DNA of 57,358 bases, from assembly GCA_905215065.1 (NCBI GenBank), contig CAJMOF010000014.1, positions 1 through 57,358 on the forward strand, given 5' to 3'. The position numbers were made by a program, and so were the translations under genes. The stretch comes from an uncultured bacterium (lineage in GTDB: Bacteria; Actinomycetota; Coriobacteriia; Coriobacteriales; Coriobacteriaceae). Shown here piece by piece: positions 23,148 to 31,867 of the stretch; position 1 is the first letter of the stretch, and every line of letters begins with the position of its first letter. Under the pieces are notes generated by a model. The model did no database searches. It worked only from the letters and a program-made list of their open reading frames with translations, and had not been told where the DNA came from.

Positions 23148-24479
23148 ATGAAGTACTTTGGCACCGACGGCTTTCGCGGTGAGGCTAACGTTGGGCTGAC
23201 GGTAGAGCACGCTTATAAGATTGGCCGTTTTGTGGGCTGGTATTACGGCGCCAACCGCGAGCGCAAGGCGCGCGTCATCGTGGGTAAGGACACGCGTCGC
23301 TCGAGTTATATGTTCGAGGCGGCGCTGGTGAGTGGCCTGGTCGCGAGCGGTGCGGACGCCTATATGCTGCACGTGATCCCCACGCCGGGCGTAGCGCATC
23401 AGACCGTGGAAGGCTGCTTCGATTGCGGCATCATGATCAGCGCGAGCCACAACCCGTTTTGCGATAACGGCATTAAGCTCGTCAATAGCGACGGTTTTAA
23501 GATGGACGAGGACGTACTGGAGCTCATCGAGGACTACGTCGATGGCAAGAGCGAGGTGCCGCTGGCCACGGGCAACCACATCGGCGCCACGGTGGACTAC
23601 ATGCAGGGCCGCAACCGCTACATTGCCTCGCTCATCGCCAGCGCGAACTTTTCGCTGCAGGGCGTCAAGATCGGCATCGACTGCGCCAACGGCTCGGCGT
23701 CCTCGGTGGCCAAGCCGGTGTTCGACGCGCTGGGCGCCGACGTGCGCGTGATCAATGCCGCGCCTGATGGTTTTAACATCAACGTCGACTGCGGCTCCAC
23801 GCATATGGAGCGTCTGCAGCGCCACGTGGTGGAGCAGGGCCTGGACGTGGGCTTTGCCTACGACGGCGATGCCGACCGCTGCCTGGCCGTGGACGAGCGC
23901 GGCCGCGTGGTCGATGGCGACCAGATCCTGTACGTGTGCGGCGTGTACCTGAACAAGCACGGTCGCCTTTCTGGCGGTACCGTGGTTCCGACGATTGCCA
24001 GCAACTTTGGCCTGATCAAGTCGTTGGAGCTTGCCGGCCTAAGTGCCGTGACCAGCGGTGTGGGCGACCGTCACGTGTATGCCAAGATGCGCGAGGGCGG
24101 TTACAGCCTGGGCGGCGAACAGACGGGCCACACGATCTTTGGCGATATCGAGCGCACGGGCGACGGCATTATGACCTCGCTGCGCGTGATGGAAGTGATC
24201 CGCGCCGAGCGCGAGACGCTCTCGCAGCTCACGGCTCCGTGCAAGCTGCTACCGCAGGCGCAGGTGGCCGTGCGCGTGGCGGACAAGGACGCCGCGCTCG
24301 AGAACATGGGCGTGCAGAACGCCATCGCCGAGGCCGAGGCTGCACTGGCAGGCGAGGGCCGTGTGCTCGTACGCAAGAGCGGAACCGAGTCGGTTATCCG
24401 CGTGCTGGCCGAGGCGCCCGACCAAGCATCCGCCGATGCCGCCATGAAGCGCATCGCCAACGCACTCGAGGCTCTGTAG
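23148..24479 (+). CDS. glmM: Phosphoglucosamine mutase
   Basis: GlmM converts glucosamine-6-phosphate to glucosamine-1-phosphate for UDP-GlcNAc and peptidoglycan. The 443 residues show KYFGTDGFRG at the N-terminus, ISASHNPF with the phosphoserine Ser100, the metal-binding loop YDGDADRC (about residues 240-247), the sugar-binding GGEQTGH and the phosphate-binding RKSGTES near the end. The length is normal. It is in an apparent operon with the DUF4012 gene (3-bp gap) and is followed by two hairpins. Confidence 0.97.
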   Translation: MKYFGTDGFRGEANVGLTVEHAYKIGRFVGWYYGANRERKARVIVGKDTRRSSYMFEAALVSGLVASGADAYMLHVIPTPGVAHQTVEGCFDCGIMISASHNPFCDNGIKLVNSDGFKMDEDVLELIEDYVDGKSEVPLATGNHIGATVDYMQGRNRYIASLIASANFSLQGVKIGIDCANGSASSVAKPVFDALGADVRVINAAPDGFNINVDCGSTHMERLQRHVVEQGLDVGFAYDGDADRCLAVDERGRVVDGDQILYVCGVYLNKHGRLSGGTVVPTIASNFGLIKSLELAGLSAVTSGVGDRHVYAKMREGGYSLGGEQTGHTIFGDIERTGDGIMTSLRVMEVIRAERETLSQLTAPCKLLPQAQVAVRVADKDAALENMGVQNAIAEAEAALAGEGRVLVRKSGTESVIRVLAEAPDQASADAAMKRIANALEAL

Positions 24480-24589
24480 TTACGCGGTTTTACCAAACTG
24501 CGTAACTGCTCGACGCTGCAAACGCCCCTAAGCGGCAATCTGACGTTCAATTTCAAGGGCGCGACCAGAAGGTCAGCGCCCTTTCATTT
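24478..24589 (+). terminator. Tandem hairpins ending glmM
   Basis: The first hairpin (24478-24490 with 24495-24507, 13 bp including one G-U pair) overlaps the glmM stop codon and lacks a T run. The second (24554-24562 with 24576-24584) is followed by a T-rich stretch and is the likely terminator. Confidence 0.75.
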
Positions 24590-24684
24590 CACGTCACCTT
24601 GCTCGCTTAGGGTCGTTTTCGCTGACGTTGCCAAGACATTGGCGTCAACATGGTTGGCGATGGCGATGGCGTGCTGGTCAATCT

Positions 24685-26259
24685 TTACAGCTCGTACAGC
24701 GTGGTGAACTTGTCCTGCAGGTAGCTGCAGTAGTAGCGGGCGTCAAAGTCCATGCCGCAGGCGCCCTTGATGAGTTCCGGCGCGTCCTTGGCGCGGCCCC
24801 ACTGCCAAATGTGCTCGCCCAGCCAGGCACGGACGGGTGCCAAGTCGCCGCTCGCGCAGGCACCGGTAAGGTCGACGCCGTCGCGGCACATGGCCGGCAC
24901 AAACATGGCGTCGTAGGCGCTACCCAGCGCATACGTGGGGAAGTAGCCAAACGAGCCGCCGCTCCAGTGCGTATCCTGCAGACAGCCGCGCGTGTCGTCA
25001 GGAACGGGAATGCCCAGGTATTCGTCCATAAAGCGGTTCCAAAGCGCGGGGATATCCTTGGCCGTGGCCTCGCCGGCAAACAGCATACGCTCGATCTGGT
25101 AGCGCACCATAATATGCAGCGGGTAGGTGAGCTCGTCGGCCTCGGTGCGGATCAACGATGGCTGCGCGATGTTCACGGCGCGGTAGAGCGTGTCCTCGTC
25201 AACGTCGCCGTAGACCTCGGGCGCGTGGCGGCGCAGTACCTCAAGCAGCGGGCCCATAAAGGCGCGGCTGCGGCCCACGGTGTTCTCGAAAAAGCGGCTC
25301 TGGCTCTCGTGGATGCCCATGGAGGTGCCACCTTCAAGACAGGTGCGCGCATAGGCAGGATTGACGCCCAGCTCGTACATGGCGTGGCCCGCCTCGTGGA
25401 TGATGCTGTAGACGTTGGAGATGCAGTCGTCCTCGTAGATGTGCGTCGCGATGCGCGCGTCGCCCACGGCAAAGCCCTCGCTAAACGGGTGCTCGGTAAA
25501 GGCAAGCGTGGTGTCGTTCAGGTCCAGGCCGACGAGCTTCATAAGGTCGAAGCTCATGGCGCGCTGGGCGGCCTCGGGCACGCGGGCGTGCAAAAAGTCG
25601 GCAGCGGGCTGCTGGCCGCGCTCGCCGATGGCGTGCACGAGCGGCACGACCGTCGCCTTGACCTCATCGCAAAACGCGTCGAAGCTCTTGGTGGAAAGGC
25701 CGCGCTCGTACTGGTCGAGCCAAACGTCGTATGGGTCGCGCTTGGGGTCCATGAGCTCGGCCTGATGCTTAAGTTGGGCGACGATTCTATCCACATAGGG
25801 CTCAAAACTCGCCCAGTCATTGGCCGTCTTGGCCTTGTGCCACACGGCGTCGGCCTCGCAGGTGAGCCTGGTCCAGGCCTCGGCCTCCTCGGTGGGGATG
25901 GCGCTTGCCTCGCGCTGGTCGCGGCCGAGCACGCGGATCTCGTCGAGCAGCTGCGGGTCGTCGATCTTGCCGCCGGCGACGGTCTCGCGTGCCAGCGAGC
26001 GCACGAGTTCAACGGACTTCTCACTGGTCAGGAGCTTATGGTGCTCGCCGGCAAGGGTGCCCATGGCATCGGCGCGCGCTGCGGCGCCGTTGGCGGGGGC
26101 AATGGTCGCGCCGTCAAACTCGGCAATCTTGAGCAGGTACTCGCGAGTCCACAGCTTGCCCTCGAGCTTACGGAATTTTTTGACGGCCTTATCGACCTTC
26201 ATGCCTTTGGGCATCTTGCCCGCTGCGGGCTTGGCCTTCTTATCGAGTTTCTTTCCCAT
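24685..26259 (-). CDS. M32 family metallocarboxypeptidase (carboxypeptidase Taq type)
   Basis: The 524-residue enzyme carries H288-E-A-G-H292 (HEAGHAMYE), the zinc-binding motif of the M32 family, followed by a third ligand region ESQSRFFEN(T) about 30 residues on. It removes C-terminal residues from peptides in the cytoplasm and has no signal peptide. The N-terminal 30 residues are Lys/Pro-rich and precede the family start. An AAGGA ribosome site lies before the ATG at 26259. It is divergent from the pheST T-box leader and stands alone. Confidence 0.93.
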   Translation of the reverse strand: MGKKLDKKAKPAAGKMPKGMKVDKAVKKFRKLEGKLWTREYLLKIAEFDGATIAPANGAAARADAMGTLAGEHHKLLTSEKSVELVRSLARETVAGGKIDDPQLLDEIRVLGRDQREASAIPTEEAEAWTRLTCEADAVWHKAKTANDWASFEPYVDRIVAQLKHQAELMDPKRDPYDVWLDQYERGLSTKSFDAFCDEVKATVVPLVHAIGERGQQPAADFLHARVPEAAQRAMSFDLMKLVGLDLNDTTLAFTEHPFSEGFAVGDARIATHIYEDDCISNVYSIIHEAGHAMYELGVNPAYARTCLEGGTSMGIHESQSRFFENTVGRSRAFMGPLLEVLRRHAPEVYGDVDEDTLYRAVNIAQPSLIRTEADELTYPLHIMVRYQIERMLFAGEATAKDIPALWNRFMDEYLGIPVPDDTRGCLQDTHWSGGSFGYFPTYALGSAYDAMFVPAMCRDGVDLTGACASGDLAPVRAWLGEHIWQWGRAKDAPELIKGACGMDFDARYYCSYLQDKFTTLYEL

Positions 26260-26392
26260 ACCATATCCTTGATCTCGTGAGCCGAGCGCTTCGGGTGGGC
26301 GCGCGGCCAGTTTGCACAGCTACCTGCCTTGTACCCAGCACGAACAAAACGGAACGCGGCGATACGCCCACACAATGTGGTATCCTGTAGCC

Positions 26393-26678
26393 CAATGCGT
26401 TGACGGAGAGGGTTTTGCCCGCCGCGTCGCCGGCAAGAGAGGGAAGGTCATGGGCTGCAAGCCTTCCTGCGGTGACAAGGGCCAAGCGTTCACTCCCGAG
26501 CAGCGACCTCAACGGGCACGCGGCCAGCGGCGGCGATGTCCCCAGTAGGGAAGCCGTGAGCCTCGCGATAAGGGGCGCAGAGTGGGCACGGCGGGCTAGA
26601 CATCCGCCGCGTCAAACAAGGTGGTACCGCGGAATTCAACCGTCCTTGGGCAATGTACATGCCCGAGGGCGGTTTTTT
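26393..26678 (+). promoter_or_regulatory. T-box riboswitch controlling pheST
   Basis: The leader holds the conserved T-box sequence AAGGTGGTACCGCGG at 26618-26632. It is followed by a terminator (26640-26651 with 26661-26672, then six T at 26673-26678). Stem I starts near 26400 (GAGAGGG and AGAGAGGG pieces). A Phe specifier TTC is plausible at 26489-26491 (GCGTTCAC), which agrees with the downstream Phe-tRNA synthetase genes. Uncharged tRNA-Phe would stop termination. A possible -10 (TATCCT, 26381-26386) precedes it. Confidence 0.9.
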
Positions 26679-26764
26679 GTTACCGAACCGGGCCGCGTTT
26701 TCACAACGCCAGGCGGCGGCAGTCGTCCCGGCGAGCGGGGAGCGCGAGAGACGAAAGGGAAGAC

Positions 26765-27841
26765 ATGAGTCTGATTGATGATCTGGTCAAACTCGAGGAA
26801 GAGGCCAAGGAGCTCGTCGCAGGCGCCGACGACGCAGCCAAGCTCGAGGCTGCGCGCGTTGAGCTGCTCGGCCGCAAGGGCCGCATCACCGGCCTGATGC
26901 GCATGATGGGCAAGCTCGCCCCCGAGGATCGTCCCGTGATGGGCAAGCGCGCCAACGAGATGCGCCAGCTGATTGAGGGCATGCTCGACGAGCGCAACAC
27001 CGAGATGAAGGCCGCCGCCCTCAAGCGCGCACTGGAGCACGACGCCGTCGACATCACGCTGCCGGGCATCCGTCCGCAGATCGGCCATCAGCACCTGATC
27101 AAGCAGATTATCGAGGAGGCCGAGGACATCTTCTGCGGCATCGGCTACACCGTCGAGTCCGGCCCCATGGTCGACACCTCCTACTACAACTTCACCGCGC
27201 TCAACGCCCCCATGGATCACCCGAGCCGCTCGGCCCGCGATACCTTCTACGTGGTCGACAACAACCCCGGCAGCGTCGCGCACCCCGAGGCTCACGCCCA
27301 CGGCGAGTCCGACGTGCTGCTGCGCACCCAGACTTCGGGCGTGCAGATCCACACTATGGAGTCGCAGAAGCCGCCCATCTACATGATCTGCCCGGGCACC
27401 GTCTATCGTCCCGACACGGCCGACGCCTGCCACCTGCCGCAGTTCAACCAGATCGAGGGCCTGGTCGTTGACGAGGGCATCACCTTTGGCGACCTTAAGG
27501 GCACGCTCGACTACTTTGTTAAGTGCATGTTTGGCGAGGATCGCAAGACGCGTTACCGCCCGCACTTCTTCCCCTTCACCGAGCCCAGCTGTGAGGTGGA
27601 CGTGAGCTGCCACGTCTGCGGCGGCAAGGGCTGCAACTTCTGCAAGCACAGCGGTTGGATCGAGATCCTGGGCTGCGGCATGGTCGACCCCAACGTCCTG
27701 ATCAACTGCGGCATCGACCCCGAGAAGTACACCGGCTTCGCCTTTGGCATTGGCGCCGAGCGCGTCGCGGCCCTGCGCTACGACCTGCCCGACCTGCGAA
27801 CGCTGATGACGGGCGATATGCGCTTCTTAAATCAGTTCTAG
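26765..27841 (+). CDS. pheS: Phenylalanyl-tRNA synthetase alpha subunit
   Basis: The 358-residue class II synthetase subunit has an N-terminal coiled coil, a motif 2 region (HTSGVQIHTMESQKPP-type sequence) and the C-terminal motif 3 GIGAERVAALRYDLPDLR. A zinc-knuckle-like CHVCGGKGCNFC is present before the end, as in other Gram-positive PheS. ATG 26765 follows GAAAGGGAAG. The frame is open upstream through the T-box leader, but that part is the RNA element. It forms a heterotetramer with PheT, encoded 161 bp downstream. Confidence 0.97.
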   Translation: MSLIDDLVKLEEEAKELVAGADDAAKLEAARVELLGRKGRITGLMRMMGKLAPEDRPVMGKRANEMRQLIEGMLDERNTEMKAAALKRALEHDAVDITLPGIRPQIGHQHLIKQIIEEAEDIFCGIGYTVESGPMVDTSYYNFTALNAPMDHPSRSARDTFYVVDNNPGSVAHPEAHAHGESDVLLRTQTSGVQIHTMESQKPPIYMICPGTVYRPDTADACHLPQFNQIEGLVVDEGITFGDLKGTLDYFVKCMFGEDRKTRYRPHFFPFTEPSCEVDVSCHVCGGKGCNFCKHSGWIEILGCGMVDPNVLINCGIDPEKYTGFAFGIGAERVAALRYDLPDLRTLMTGDMRFLNQF

Positions 27842-27851
27842 CCCCGGCGGC

Positions 27852-27944
27852 TTTCCCAAGCACCGCACCTTGCCTTTCAATCGTCGGTTGCGTACCTAAG
27901 TACGCGGCCCTCCTCTTTCAAGGCAATCTGCGGCACTTGGAAAA
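27852..27944. repeat. Long hairpin repeat between pheS and pheT
   Basis: The outer arms pair CCAAG/CTTGG, CCGCA/TGCGG and TTGCCTT/AAGGCAA (27856-27876 with 27920-27940), with an inner perfect hairpin GCGTAC/GTACGC at 27890-27905. It could limit transcription into pheT or protect the pheS 3' end. Its design resembles the hairpins at 30469-30563 and 39234-39324 though the bases differ. Confidence 0.6.
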
Positions 27945-28002
27945 CCCGTCTCCGTTGCAGTTTTCCGGCTCAAAGCCGCATTTATGAAAGGAGACCAGTT
28001 AG

Positions 28003-30456
28003 ATGCGCGTTTCTTACGACTGGCTCAAGACCATGATCGATATTCCGGAGGATCCCAAGACCCTTTCGGACGAATATATCCGTACCGGTACCGAGGTCGA
28101 GGCGATCGACACTGTGGGCGAGTCCTTCGACCACGTGGTGACCGCCAAGGTGCTCACCAAGACCCCTCACCCCGATAGCGACCACATGTATGTGTGCTCG
28201 GTCGACGTGGGTGACAAGAACCTCGACGCCGACGGCAACCCCGCTCCGCTGCAGATTGTCTGCGGCGCGCAGAACTTCGAGGCCGGCGACCACATCGTCA
28301 CGGCCATGATCGGCGCCGTGCTTCCCGGCGACGTCAAGATCAAGAAGAGCAAGCTTCGCGGCGTCGTGTCCATGGGCATGAACTGCTCCGCGCGCGAGCT
28401 CGGCCTGGGCGGCGACCACTCCGGCATCATGATCCTGCCCGAGGATACGCCCTGCGGCATGCCGTTTGCCGAGTACGTGGGCTCGAGCGACACCGTGCTC
28501 GACTGCGAGATCACGCCCAACCGTCCCGACTGCCTGTCCATGATCGGCATGGCCCGCGAGACCGGCGCCATCTTCGACCGCGATTTCCACGTTGAGCTGC
28601 CTGCCATCAAGGCCGAGACCGGCCGCGCGACCGACGACGAGCTTTCCGTCGAGATCGCCGACGAGGGTCTGTGCGACCGCTACGTCGCCCGCATCGTGCG
28701 TAACGTGAAGGTCGGTCCGTCGCCCGACTGGATGGTCAAGCGCCTCAACGCCCTGGGCGTGCGCCCGCACAACAACATCGTCGACATCACCAACTACGTG
28801 ATGATGCTCACCGGTCAGCCTCTGCACGCCTTTGACCTGGACACCTTTGCCGAGCGCGAGGGCAGGCGTCGCGTGGTGGTTCGCGCCGCCCAGCAAGATG
28901 AGAAGTTCACGACGCTCGACGGCGAAGAACGCACGCTCGACGCCGGCATGGGTCTCATCACCGACGGCGAGCGCCCCGTGGCGCTGGCCGGCGTTATGGG
29001 CGGCATGGATTCCGAGATCGAGGACGACACCGTCGACGTGATGGTCGAGAGCGCCTGCTTCAACGCCGGTCGCACCTCGCACACCAGCCGTGATCTGTCG
29101 CTGATCTCCGACGCCTCCATTCGCTTTGAGCGCCAGGTCGACGAGACCGGCTGCGTGGATGTCGCCAACGTTACCTGTGCGCTCATCGAGGAGATCGCCG
29201 GCGGCGAGGTTGCTCCCGGCTATGTTGACGTTTTCCCCGCGCCCAAGACCATCGACAGCATCAAGCTGCGCCTGGCCCGCGTGCATGCCATCTGCGGTGC
29301 CGACATCGAGCCCGACTTTATCGAGCGTTCGCTCACCCGTCTGGGCTGCACCGTCGAGCGCGACGGCGAGGACTTTATGGTCACCCCGCCGAGCTTCCGT
29401 CCCGACCTGCCGCGCGAGATCGACCTAATCGAGGAGGTTCTGCGCCTGTGGGGCATGGGCCGCGTGACGGCGACCATCCCGGCTGCCAAGAACCATATTG
29501 GCGGTCTGACCCGCGAGCAGAAGCTCACCCGTAAGGTCGGTGAGATCCTGCGCGCCTGCGGTCTCAACGAGACCACGACTTTTGGCTTTGCCGCCCCGGG
29601 CGACCTGGAGAAGATCGGTATGTCCACCGAGGGCCGCGGTTGCCCCGTGGTGCTCATGAACCCGCTGGTAGCCGAGCAGACTGAGATGCGTCGTTCGCTG
29701 CTGCCGGGCCTGCTGCAGTCCGTGGCCTACAACGAGGCACACGGTACGCCCAACGTGCACCTGTACGAGGTCGGCAGCCTGTTCCATGGCCGCGAGAATG
29801 CCAGCCTGCCCAAGGAGACCAAGTCCGTGGCGGGCGTGCTCTCGGGCCAGTGGAGCGAGCAGTCCTGGAACATGAAGTACCGCAAGCTACGCTTCTTCTT
29901 TGGCAAGGGCATTGTCGAGGAGCTGCTCGCCCAGCTGCGCATCGAGAAGGTTCGCTTCCGTCCCGTCGAGGGCGAGGGCTACGCTTTCTTGCAGCCGGGT
30001 CGTGCGGCCGAGGTTCTGTCCGGCGGTACCGTGCTGGGCTGGGTCGGCGAGATTCACCCCGAGGCGCGCGAGGCGATGGGCATCGATGAGGTCGTCGTTG
30101 CCTTTGAGCTCGATCTGGACAAGCTGATCAAGGGCGCCCGCAATCAGGAGAACTACCGCGAGTTCTCGCAGTACCCGGCTGTTGAGCATGACCTTGCTAT
30201 CGTGGTCGACAACGCTGTGACCTGCGAGGATCTTGAGCGCCGTATTACCAGCGCCGGCGGCAAGCTGCTCGAGGGCGTACGCCTGTTCGACGTCTACCGC
30301 GATCCCATCCGCATCGGAGCGGGCAAGAAGTCCATGGCCTTTGCGCTTACGTATCGCTCCGACGACCACACGCTTACCAGCGAAGAGGTCGAGAAGGCGC
30401 ACCAGAAGATCATCACCAAGGTGTGCAAGGGCGTAAACGGCGAGGTCCGCTCGTAA
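28003..30456 (+). CDS. pheT: Phenylalanyl-tRNA synthetase beta subunit
   Basis: The 817-residue protein has the usual PheT order: EMAP/OB-fold tRNA-binding domain (about 40-150), B3/B4 editing domain (residues about 200-380, with the HNNIVDITNYVM segment), B5, the catalytic-like core and the C-terminal anticodon-binding FDX-ACB domain (last about 95 residues). ATG 28003 follows AAAGGAGA (27987-27994). It shares the T-box of pheS. Confidence 0.97.
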   Translation: MRVSYDWLKTMIDIPEDPKTLSDEYIRTGTEVEAIDTVGESFDHVVTAKVLTKTPHPDSDHMYVCSVDVGDKNLDADGNPAPLQIVCGAQNFEAGDHIVTAMIGAVLPGDVKIKKSKLRGVVSMGMNCSARELGLGGDHSGIMILPEDTPCGMPFAEYVGSSDTVLDCEITPNRPDCLSMIGMARETGAIFDRDFHVELPAIKAETGRATDDELSVEIADEGLCDRYVARIVRNVKVGPSPDWMVKRLNALGVRPHNNIVDITNYVMMLTGQPLHAFDLDTFAEREGRRRVVVRAAQQDEKFTTLDGEERTLDAGMGLITDGERPVALAGVMGGMDSEIEDDTVDVMVESACFNAGRTSHTSRDLSLISDASIRFERQVDETGCVDVANVTCALIEEIAGGEVAPGYVDVFPAPKTIDSIKLRLARVHAICGADIEPDFIERSLTRLGCTVERDGEDFMVTPPSFRPDLPREIDLIEEVLRLWGMGRVTATIPAAKNHIGGLTREQKLTRKVGEILRACGLNETTTFGFAAPGDLEKIGMSTEGRGCPVVLMNPLVAEQTEMRRSLLPGLLQSVAYNEAHGTPNVHLYEVGSLFHGRENASLPKETKSVAGVLSGQWSEQSWNMKYRKLRFFFGKGIVEELLAQLRIEKVRFRPVEGEGYAFLQPGRAAEVLSGGTVLGWVGEIHPEAREAMGIDEVVVAFELDLDKLIKGARNQENYREFSQYPAVEHDLAIVVDNAVTCEDLERRITSAGGKLLEGVRLFDVYRDPIRIGAGKKSMAFALTYRSDDHTLTSEEVEKAHQKIITKVCKGVNGEVRS

Positions 30457-30468
30457 TCTTTGCCGTTC

Positions 30469-30563
30469 GGAACCCGCCCCCTGCGGGGTTTTCACGGCAA
30501 CGACCTCGCCGCTTTGCGGCTGCGGGATGTTGCCTTAGAAAACCCCTCTCGGGGGCGGGTTCC
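30469..30563. repeat. Long hairpin repeat after pheT (family with 39234-39324)
   Basis: Arms 30469-30501 and 30529-30563 pair over about 30 bases, including CTGCGGGGTTTT with AAAACCCCTC. The loop contains a small hairpin CCGCTTTGCGG followed by CTGCGGGAT. The same core and loop features occur at 39234-39324. It lies 13 bp past the pheT stop. Confidence 0.7.
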
Positions 30564-30691
30564 TGCGTTAACCTTGTTGCGAGCGGACCGCACCTTCTTC
30601 CGGGTGACCGGAAAGTTGGGAGTGCATGGGCCTTTATTGGGCGGTGCGTGGACCTGGGTTAATAACGTACGTATTGCAAGGGCGTGCTGCG

Positions 30692-30720
30692 TTGTGGGCG
30701 GTGCGCCTTTTTGTTAGTAT
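30692..30720 (+). promoter_or_regulatory. Promoter of the nickel/cobalt transporter operon
   Basis: TTGTGG (30692-30697) and TAGTAT (30715-30720) are 17 bases apart. Transcription would start near 30727, directly before the palindrome at 30730-30757. Confidence 0.5.
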
Positions 30721-30729
30721 GCAGAGTCG

Positions 30730-30757
30730 GTGTTACGGATTGTTGGAAACGTAACAC
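30730..30757 (+). promoter_or_regulatory. NikR-type operator
   Basis: GTGTTAC-N14-GTAACAC is a perfect 7-bp inverted repeat of 28 bp total length (extended to 8 bp by an inner G/C pair). This geometry and sequence match the NikR box described for Desulfovibrio-type bacteria (from memory of comparative-genomics work, not checked here). It lies just past the probable start of transcription, where a repressor would block the transporter operon when nickel is plentiful. Confidence 0.65.
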
Positions 30758-30781
30758 GCAACGTTCTGATTGAGAGGGCTC

Positions 30782-31867
30782 ATGCATATTCCCGATAATT
30801 ATCTGTCCCCGCAGACCGATGCCGTTATGGCGGTGGCGATGGTGCCCGTATGGGTTCACTGCATCAAGAAAGTGCGCGTCACGCTCGATCGCGAGCATAT
30901 GGCCTTTCTGGGTATTTGCGCCGCATTCTCCTTCTTGCTCATGATGTTTAACGTTCCGCTGCCCGGTGGCACCACGGGTCACGCCGTTGGTGGTGCGCTC
31001 ATCGCACTGCTGTTGGGTCCCGAGGCCGCTGCCATCGCGGTTTCGGTCGCGCTGGCGCTGCAGGCGCTGCTGTTTGGCGACGGCGGCATCCTGTCCTTTG
31101 GCGCCAACTGCTTTAACATGGCTTTCGTGCTGCCGTTTGCCGCTGCTATCGTGTTCCGTGCGCTCAACAGCCGTTTGCACGACAAGAGCTGGGGCACCTC
31201 GGTTTCGGCCATCGTAAGCGGCTGGGTCGGCCTGTGCCTGGCGGCCCTGTGCGCGGCGGTCGAGTTTGGTATTCAGCCCATGCTCTTTACTAACGCTTCG
31301 GGCGCGCCGCTGTACTGCCCCTTCCCGCTGTCCATTGCCATTCCGGCCATGATGATTCCGCATATGTTGGTTGCCGGCGTGGTCGAGGGCGTGGCGACTG
31401 CCGCGATCTACGGCTTTATCAAGAAGACGGCGCCGAGCGTTATCGTCGGGCCCGAGGCCGTCGATGGCCAGCTTGCTGCCGAGGGTACAACCGCCAAGAA
31501 GACCTCGCTGGTCCCCACGCTCATCCTGGTCGCCGTGCTTGTTGTGGCCACGCCGCTGGGCCTGCTGGCCACGGGTGACGCATGGGGCGAGTGGGACGCC
31601 GAGGGCGCCGCGACTGCCGTTCAGGAGGCTGGTGACGACAGTCTGCAGGCTTCAGTCGGCCTCGACACCCCGACCTTTGCCGATGCCCTGCCCACGGGCG
31701 ATTATCTGCAGGCCTATTCCGAGGAACAGGGCCTTGGCTTTGCCGGCCAGGCTGCGATGTATATTCTTTCGGGCGTGATTGGCGTGGCGGTGCTCACCAT
31801 CGCATTCCGCCTGGTCTCGCTGACGGTCAAGGAAAGCGGTGCTCATGGCAATAGCCGAGCTGCCTAG
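30782..31867 (+). CDS. ECF nickel/cobalt transporter substrate component, NikM/CbiM fused to a PDGLE-like domain
   Basis: The 361-residue membrane protein starts MHIPDNYLSPQ. In this family the N-terminal Met-His-Ile segment binds the metal, which fixes the start at ATG 30782. The first about 220 residues are the CbiM/NikM core with the GGTTGHAVGGAL loop. The last 120 residues hold two more helices with ATPLGLLATGDAWGEW, resembling a CbiN/NikN (PDGLE) domain, so M and N appear fused. The family carries Co2+ or Ni2+; the NikR-type site upstream favours Ni2+ (inference). The ribosome site is GAGAGGG. Confidence 0.88.
   Translation: MHIPDNYLSPQTDAVMAVAMVPVWVHCIKKVRVTLDREHMAFLGICAAFSFLLMMFNVPLPGGTTGHAVGGALIALLLGPEAAAIAVSVALALQALLFGDGGILSFGANCFNMAFVLPFAAAIVFRALNSRLHDKSWGTSVSAIVSGWVGLCLAALCAAVEFGIQPMLFTNASGAPLYCPFPLSIAIPAMMIPHMLVAGVVEGVATAAIYGFIKKTAPSVIVGPEAVDGQLAAEGTTAKKTSLVPTLILVAVLVVATPLGLLATGDAWGEWDAEGAATAVQEAGDDSLQASVGLDTPTFADALPTGDYLQAYSEEQGLGFAGQAAMYILSGVIGVAVLTIAFRLVSLTVKESGAHGNSRAA

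Noticed and set aside
24628..26280. Large plus-strand frame opposite the M32 carboxypeptidase
   Set aside because: The minus strand has the HEAGH zinc motif over the same bases, so this is an antisense shadow.
30570..30780. Cobalamin or NiCo riboswitch before the metal transporter
   Set aside because: No B12-box or NiCo core was seen; the palindrome at 30730-30757 explains the region better.
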